NCBI GenBank assembly: GCA_937902525.1
Contig: CALEKV010000098.1
Location: 1-8,272 of the forward strand
Length of the DNA stretch: 8,272 nt
Direction: 5' to 3'
Source: an uncultured Candidatus Saccharibacteria bacterium
GTDB lineage: Bacteria; Patescibacteriota; Saccharimonadia; Saccharimonadales; Saccharimonadaceae
Positions 4,952 to 8,272 of the stretch are shown here, piece after piece. The notes beneath the pieces are model-generated. The model had not been told where the DNA came from. It saw only the letters and a program-made list of their open reading frames with translations, and did no database searches. Each line of letters starts with the position of its first letter. Position 1 is the stretch's first letter. A program made the position numbers and the translations under genes.

Positions 4952-4984
4952 AAACAAGACCGACATATAGTGTGAATGACACGA

Positions 4985-5016
4985 CCACTAAATTTTACCT
5001 AAGTAGAATTTAGTGG
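4985..5016. repeat. Inverted repeat between tRNA-Pro and the VanY-like gene
   Basis: CCACTAAATT (4985-4994) and AATTTAGTGG (5007-5016) are perfect complements. A T-G wobble and TAC/GTA pairing continue the stem to a CTAA loop, making about 14 bp. It has no U-tract on either side, so a simple terminator is unlikely. It lies about 35 bp upstream of the peptidase -10 and could be an operator or a processing stem after the tRNA. Confidence 0.6.
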
Positions 5017-5075
5017 GTTCGATTGAAAAGGTATGATGCAGGCATAAAAAATGCACCGACATTGTGGCTTATTTT

Positions 5076-5152
5076 TGGTCGGGGTGATGTGATTCGAACA
5101 CACGACCTCACCGTCCCGAACGGTGCGCGCTACCGAGCTGCGCCACACCCCG
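5076..5152 (-). tRNA. tRNA-Pro, anticodon CGG
   Basis: The 77-nt cloverleaf reads on minus: acceptor CGGGGTG/CACCCCG, D-arm GCGC-AGCTCGGTA-GCGC, anticodon stem CACCG/CGGTG with loop TTCGGGA (anticodon CGG), variable AGGTC, and T-arm GTGTG-TTCGAAT-CACAT with one G-U pair. The discriminator is A, and the 3' CCA is encoded (complement at 5076-5078). It decodes the proline codon CCG. The organisation is close to the E. coli tRNA-Pro(CGG) known to me. Confidence 0.97.
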
Positions 5153-5163
5153 ACATAAAAATA

Positions 5164-5193
5164 AGTATACTCTAATCTGTCGCCATAATACAA
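5164..5193 (-). promoter_or_regulatory. tRNA-Pro promoter
   Basis: TATACT (5169-5164) and TTGTAT (5193-5188) are 18 nt apart on minus. The start of transcription would be near 5157, about 5 nt before the mature tRNA end. An A/T-rich discriminator follows. Confidence 0.55.
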
Positions 5194-5247
5194 ACGTTAC
5201 ATTAACGGCACGCGCGAACGGTCTTGTTGGACAACACCAACTATACA

Positions 5248-5279
5248 ACTAAATAAGCCCTTGTAAGGGCTTATTTAGT
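5248..5279 (-). terminator. rplK terminator, 15-bp perfect hairpin
   Basis: ACTAAATAAGCCCTT (5248-5262) pairs without error with AAGGGCTTATTTAGT (5265-5279) around a very small loop, 18 nt after the rplK stop. Its A/T arms flank a GGGC core, and its symmetry would let it work on both strands. It separates rplK from the tRNA gene. Confidence 0.82.
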
Positions 5280-5297
5280 AAACTTTGAAATGTTTAA

Positions 5298-5723
5298 TTA
5301 ATCTACGACCTCAACGCCCATACTGCGGGCAGTACCAGCGATGGTTTTGATGGCACCGTTCATATCGATGGCGTTTAGCTGTTCCATCTTACTTCCGGCA
5401 ATTTCTTGTAGTTGGGCGCGGCTAATTTTACCAACTTTGTCGGTATGTGGCTTGCCGCTTCCCTTTTGGATGCCGATTTTTTCACGAATTGCATCGTCCA
5501 CTGGCTGGCCAAGGCTCTTCCAGGTAAAGGTGCGGTCTTCGTATACTTGAATGTGTACAATAACGTTTTTGCCGGCGTCGGCCTTGGTGGCGTCGTTAAA
5601 CGGATTAATAAAATCCATCATGTTTAAGCCCCACTGGCCTAATGTGCTACCAACTGGCGGCCCTGCGGTGGCGCGACCGGCCGGAATACGTAATTTTAAA
5701 TTACCAATAATTTTTTTTGCCAT
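5298..5723 (-). CDS. rplK: Large ribosomal subunit protein uL11
   Basis: The 141-residue protein has the usual L11 length and two domains: the N-terminal domain (about 1-66) with IPAGRATAGPPVGSTLGQ (13-30), and the 23S-binding C-terminal domain (about 71-139) ending KTIAGTARSMGVEVVD. L11 binds the GTPase-associated centre of 23S rRNA. The ATG at 5723 is set by GGAGGA at 9 nt or less upstream and by the family's MAKK start. Residue 31 is Trp (LGQWGLNMM) where most bacterial L11 proteins have His (LGQHGVNIM). The usual partner rplA does not follow; a terminator comes directly after. The gene has its own promoter inside the end of nusG and a structured leader, so it need not depend wholly on read-through from secE-nusG. 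Confidence 0.97.
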   Translation of the reverse strand: MAKKIIGNLKLRIPAGRATAGPPVGSTLGQWGLNMMDFINPFNDATKADAGKNVIVHIQVYEDRTFTWKSLGQPVDDAIREKIGIQKGSGKPHTDKVGKISRAQLQEIAGSKMEQLNAIDMNGAIKTIAGTARSMGVEVVD

Positions 5724-5735
5724 TTTATCCTCCAA

Positions 5736-5771
5736 ACTTTCCGGTATGCCCGCGAAAGTCCCGGAGGCATA
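5736..5771 (-). promoter_or_regulatory. Hairpin with possible pseudoknot in the rplK leader
   Basis: On the minus RNA, ACUUUC-(G)-CGG pairs with CCG-GAAAGU (5759-5736), a 9-bp stem with one bulge and the loop GCAUA. The stem ends 3-4 nt before the Shine-Dalgarno. UAUGCC (5771-5766), just upstream, is complementary to the loop and the adjacent G (GGCAUA, 5750-5745), so a pseudoknot or an alternative hairpin can form. A place for ribosomal-protein autoregulation is plausible but not shown. Confidence 0.5.
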
Positions 5772-5791
5772 GGAATGCTCGTTCTAATTTT

Positions 5792-5821
5792 ACTAAATAT
5801 ATTTTGAAGCTAATATTTAGT
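5792..5821. repeat. Inverted repeat in the rplK leader
   Basis: ACTAAATAT (5792-5800) and ATATTTAGT (5813-5821) are perfect 9-bp complements with a 12-nt loop. It would be the first structure in the RNA made from the promoter at 5836-5864. There is no U-tract, so it does not look like a terminator. It shares its arm ends with the repeats at 4985-5016 and 5248-5279. Confidence 0.6.
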
Positions 5822-5835
5822 GCGTAACGATTGTA

Positions 5836-5864
5836 ATTATAACTTAAACTTTCTTAACTTGCAA
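5836..5864 (-). promoter_or_regulatory. rplK promoter inside the 3' end of nusG
   Basis: TATAAT (5841-5836, consensus) and TTGCAA (5864-5859) are 17 nt apart on minus. They overlap the last codons and stop of nusG. Transcription should start near 5829, giving a leader of about 106 nt before the rplK ATG. Confidence 0.62.
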
Positions 5865-6392
5865 GGCATCAAGTTCAACCGGTGTATCGCGACCGAACAT
5901 ACTGACCATCACCTTCAGCTTGCCTTTTGCGGTGTCGATTTCGCTAACTGCGCCATCGAAGCCCTTGAATGGGCCATCGACAATACTGACGACCTCGCCT
6001 TCCTTAAAGTCGATTTGGTGCTTAGGGTCTTCCACGCCCATGCGTTTTTTGATTTTTGCGATTTCGCTTTCACTGACTGGTGTTGGGTCGCTGCCTTGGC
6101 CAACAAAACCGGTCACGCCCGGCGTATTGCGCACGATAAACCAAGTTTCTTCAGTCATTTTCATTTCTACTAATACGTAGCCTTGAAAGATTTTAGCCTC
6201 AACCACCTTACGTTTGCCGTTTTTGATTTGAATCTGTTTTTCTTTTGGCACCATGGCGTCGAAGATTTTGTCCGCCATATCTACAGTTTGGCTGCGGGTT
6301 TTAATGCTGTCAGCCACTTTTTCTTCATAACCGCTGTAGGTATGCACGGCATACCATTGCCGCGTGCTGTCGTACCTGTTGTATTTTGCCAT
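5844..6392 (-). CDS. nusG: Transcription termination/antitermination protein NusG
   Basis: This is a 182-residue protein of standard length. The NGN domain (about 12-98) opens with RQWYAVHTYSGYEEKV and includes IFQGYVLVEM (68-77) and the FIVRNTPGVTGFVG segment (85-98). A linker and the KOW domain (about 129-165) follow, with FKEGEVVSIVDGPFKGFDGA. NusG binds the RNA polymerase clamp and promotes processive elongation; its KOW domain contacts Rho or ribosomal S10. The ATG at 6392 is preceded by AAGGAA (6405-6400) at 7 nt, which overlaps the secE stop, and the gap to secE is 11 nt, so the pair should be coupled. No insertion domain is present between NGN and KOW. Confidence 0.97.
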   Translation of the reverse strand: MAKYNRYDSTRQWYAVHTYSGYEEKVADSIKTRSQTVDMADKIFDAMVPKEKQIQIKNGKRKVVEAKIFQGYVLVEMKMTEETWFIVRNTPGVTGFVGQGSDPTPVSESEIAKIKKRMGVEDPKHQIDFKEGEVVSIVDGPFKGFDGAVSEIDTAKGKLKVMVSMFGRDTPVELDALQVKKV

Positions 6393-6403
6393 AAAAAAAT
6401 TCC

Positions 6404-6733
6404 TTACTTATTTAATAACGCTTTGAATAGTTGCTGAAAACCGTAGTCAAGCAACAGGATTAGTATTGCAAATGAAATTGTAAATGCGATTAACGCACCC
6501 GTCATTTTCCAGGTGGCGTGACGGTCTGGCCATCGCACCAACTTGATTTCTTGCCAGCTGCCCATAAAGTAGCCGCCAATTCGCTTAAAGACATTATCCT
6601 TGCGGTCACTATGGGTGATTTGCTCTTTAATACTTTCAACGTCTTTTTCTACCTTGTTTGGTTTTAGGTTGCCTGCCCTAGAATCTTTGGCCTTGATGCG
6701 TGTGATTTTTGGGGAATCAGAAGATTTTGCCAC
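6404..6733 (-). CDS. secE: Preprotein translocase subunit SecE
   Basis: The 109-residue single-span SecE stabilises SecY in the translocon. The N-terminal half (1-50) is a charged, poorly conserved extension. It is followed by the amphipathic SecE signature SWQEIKLVRWPD (59-70) and one membrane helix (about 78-96), ending in a short tail. The start is GTG at 6733, supported by AAGG (6746-6743) 9 nt upstream; no ATG is available. It is the first gene of the secE-nusG unit. Its leader carries two promoter candidates and a terminator-like hairpin (see 6758-6819), an uncommon arrangement for this operon. No tRNA-Trp or rpmG lies upstream, where many bacteria have them; a histidine kinase gene takes that place. 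Confidence 0.94.
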   Translation of the reverse strand: MAKSSDSPKITRIKAKDSRAGNLKPNKVEKDVESIKEQITHSDRKDNVFKRIGGYFMGSWQEIKLVRWPDRHATWKMTGALIAFTISFAILILLLDYGFQQLFKALLNK

Positions 6734-6756
6734 TGTAACTTACCTTCTCTCTCATT

Positions 6757-6780
6757 AAAAATAGTCTGCTTAGGCAGACT
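6757..6780 (-). terminator. Terminator-like hairpin in the secE leader / after the kinase gene
   Basis: On minus, AGTCTGC (6780-6774) pairs perfectly over 7 bp with GCAGACT (6769-6763) around CTAA, followed by ATTTTTAATG. The shape is that of an intrinsic terminator. It lies 35 nt after the kinase stop, but also only a few bases after the predicted start of the secE transcript. Confidence 0.6.
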
Positions 6781-6785
6781 GTCAA
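6758..6785 (-). promoter_or_regulatory. Second, weaker secE promoter (P2) with a dyad in the spacer
   Basis: TTGACA (6785-6780) and TATTTT (6763-6758) are 16 nt apart on minus, and the AGTCTGC/GCAGACT dyad fills nearly all of the spacer. Transcription would start near 6751, leaving a short leader with the secE Shine-Dalgarno. The -10 matches four of six positions. Confidence 0.35.
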
Positions 6786-6790
6786 GTAAC

Positions 6791-6819
6791 ATTATATGTT
6801 TAAGGTGTTAACGTGTCAA
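6791..6819 (-). promoter_or_regulatory. Full-consensus secE-nusG promoter (P1)
   Basis: TTGACA (6819-6814) and TATAAT (6796-6791) are both exact and 17 nt apart on minus. The -35 overlaps the TGA stop of the kinase gene. The expected start is near 6784-6782, immediately before the hairpin at 6780-6763. Confidence 0.85.
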
Positions 6820-8272
6820 GCGCTTGGAGTGTGCTCGGGCAGCTCAAAACTGAAAGTACTGCCGTGGTTAAGGCGACTTTGCAACTGAATTTGGGTGCCT
6901 AAAAGGTGCGATAGTTTTTGTGCAACATATAAACCCAATCCGGTGCCACTGGTTTCGCGTGTACGGTAATCTTCGCTCCTGTAAAATTTTTTGAATATTT
7001 TTTGTTGATCGCCCTTACTAATTCCAATGCCAGTATCAGCCACTGCAAAAATAATATTGCCGCCCTGGGCATGCACTCGCAGCGTAATGCCACCCTGTTT
7101 GGTGTATTTTATAGCGTTAGTAATGAAGTTTTGAATAAGTTCGTGCAAGTACAGCTCACTGGCGTTCACGCTACCAAGGCCTGGTGCTAGGTCTAAATTA
7201 AATTGCAGTTGTTTTTTATAGGCCTGGTTGGCGTACTCGGTGTAAAGATTATGAATAAATGGCTCAACTGCAATTACCTTTTGTTCAGACATCACGCCCC
7301 TCTCGGCGCGGCTTAACGTGCTCAAATCGTTTATCATACCAGCCAAGAAGACGATTTGGTCATGTGCTAAGGCCACGCCCTGCTGAACTTGCGCTGCCGT
7401 AGCCGTACCGCGTTGCTGCATCAGTTCCACATTACTTAAAGATCCTTCCGCGATAGTAATGGGCGTACGGAGCTCGTGGCTGATGACACTGATGAATTCG
7501 TCGCGCTCTTCTTCCAGGCTTTTTTGGCGGGTGATGTCGCGCATAATAATGATGTAGCTTTGGTGGGATTCGCCAGACTGGCTGTTGATTGATTTGATGG
7601 GCGAAAATATCAGGCTTAGGCGCAAGGTTTCATCGGCAATGTTAAGGCGTAAATCATCACGCGAGTCAACCTTTGTTGATTTTTTTAACAGTTTTGCCAA
7701 AGAGACTTTTTTATTGTTTTCGTCAGTTAGCTTAATGACGGTATCGACCGCCTTGCCCGTTGGGGCGTCGTTTGTATCCAGTAGGTTAAGTGCGGCGGCG
7801 TTGTGGGTGTCAATGACGCCATCGGCATTAGTTGCGATAATAGCATCAGCTAAATTATTAATGACTGTGCTTAAGCGGTCGCGCTGAAGGCGCTCATTTA
7901 GCTGCTCTTGCGCAATCCGGCTGCGGTCACGGTTGAGTTCATTGGTAATTAATGTCATAAATGAACCAATGGCGGTGACGCCTACAAAAGTAGTGCCAGA
8001 ATTTATAGTGCGTTGCAGGGAGGTGCTGTATAATTGCATGTCAACCGCAACCACCACAATAAATATGGCCATACTTGCCCAATATCCACCCATGCCAGCG
8101 TATTGATACGCTGCAACAGGCAAAAGCGCCCATAGGTAAACAATCGGACTATTCAACCCGCATATAAACAGTAAATAGGCGGCTGAAAACATGTGGTACA
8201 GCGCTATGTGGATAATTTCACCGGCATTGGTTTTTGGCGGATGAAAAAATTGATTGATAGACAGTGCTATCC
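6816..8272 (-). CDS. Membrane sensor histidine kinase with PAS domain, 5' end outside the window
   Basis: The frame is open to the right edge. An ATG at 8192 exists, but no ribosome site precedes it and 26 further in-frame codons upstream read as normal protein (ending GEIIHIALYH), so the true start is probably beyond 8272. Numbering from that ATG, residues about 2-84 are several membrane helices, 85-106 a coiled linker, about 107-220 a PAS domain, then HisKA with SHELRTP (238-244, phospho-acceptor H239). The HATPase domain has the N box (HELIQNFITNAIKYT, 350-364), G1 (DTGIGIS, 386-392), F box (KIFKKFYRSED) and G2 (GTGLGLYVA, 416-424). All catalytic motifs are intact, so it should autophosphorylate. 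No response regulator is in the window; its partner may lie upstream. The signal sensed is unknown. The stop TGA forms part of the secE P1 -35 element. Confidence 0.93.
   Translation of the reverse strand, partial: IALSINQFFHPPKTNAGEIIHIALYHMFSAAYLLFICGLNSPIVYLWALLPVAAYQYAGMGGYWASMAIFIVVVAVDMQLYSTSLQRTINSGTTFVGVTAIGSFMTLITNELNRDRSRIAQEQLNERLQRDRLSTVINNLADAIIATNADGVIDTHNAAALNLLDTNDAPTGKAVDTVIKLTDENNKKVSLAKLLKKSTKVDSRDDLRLNIADETLRLSLIFSPIKSINSQSGESHQSYIIIMRDITRQKSLEEERDEFISVISHELRTPITIAEGSLSNVELMQQRGTATAAQVQQGVALAHDQIVFLAGMINDLSTLSRAERGVMSEQKVIAVEPFIHNLYTEYANQAYKKQLQFNLDLAPGLGSVNASELYLHELIQNFITNAIKYTKQGGITLRVHAQGGNIIFAVADTGIGISKGDQQKIFKKFYRSEDYRTRETSGTGLGLYVAQKLSHLLGTQIQLQSRLNHGSTFSFELPEHTPSA

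Noticed and set aside
4937..4966. Ten-residue extension of the second VanY-like protein from ATG 4966
   Set aside because: No ribosome site, and the extended -10 lies inside the extension.
5041..5075. Terminator for tRNA-Pro at the run of six T (minus strand)
   Set aside because: Only very short pairing (CAC/GTG, GCAT/ATGC) precedes the T-run; not convincing.
4999..5193. Minus-strand 64-codon frame
   Set aside because: It crosses the whole tRNA-Pro gene.
1..8272. CRISPR array, insertion sequence, phage or origin signals
   Set aside because: No regularly spaced repeats, transposase motifs, terminal repeats or DnaA-box clusters were seen.

Overview
The window looks like chromosomal DNA of a small-genome Candidate Phyla Radiation bacterium, most likely Saccharibacteria (TM7). 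The basis is the compact set of cell-surface genes (VanY-type peptidases, a CapA-like protein), the short and divergent secE-nusG-rplK cluster that is not followed by rplA, and roughly 50% GC. UGA is used as a stop (the 1943-2770 gene and the kinase), which argues against the recoded CPR lineages in which UGA encodes glycine. The lineage call is inference from gene content, not a database match.

Layout. Positions 1-128 (minus) hold the N-terminus of an SPFH/prohibitin-like membrane protein. A strong plus-strand promoter (242-270) drives a GC-richer two-gene cassette (339-740): a three-helix membrane protein and a 39-residue Trp-rich peptide whose GTG start abuts the previous stop. A long branched hairpin terminator (752-823) closes it. 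Two uncharacterised minus-strand genes follow (839-1159 and 1401-1643); the second has a leader of about 200 nt that could hide its ribosome binding site. Next comes a cell-wall block: a VanY-like peptidase on plus (1943-2770), a CapA-like protein on minus (2760-4004) overlapping it tail to tail, and a second VanY-like peptidase on minus (4022-4936) just upstream of capA. A tRNA-Pro(CGG) gene lies at 5076-5152 (minus).

The right half is the transcription/translation cluster, all on minus: a sensor histidine kinase (6816 to the window edge, 5' end missing), then secE, nusG and rplK. A full-consensus promoter starts at the kinase stop codon and is followed at once by a terminator-like hairpin inside the secE leader. 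rplK has its own promoter inside the end of nusG and a structured leader of about 106 nt.

The most interesting material is regulatory: the secE promoter-hairpin arrangement, the leader of the 1643 gene with potential Shine-Dalgarno masking, a possible pseudoknot upstream of rplK, promoters that would give leaderless mRNAs for the VanY genes, and three hairpins sharing ACTAAAT/ATTTAGT stem ends. The 339-740 cassette is the best candidate for an undescribed gene system. No CRISPR array, insertion sequence or rRNA was seen.
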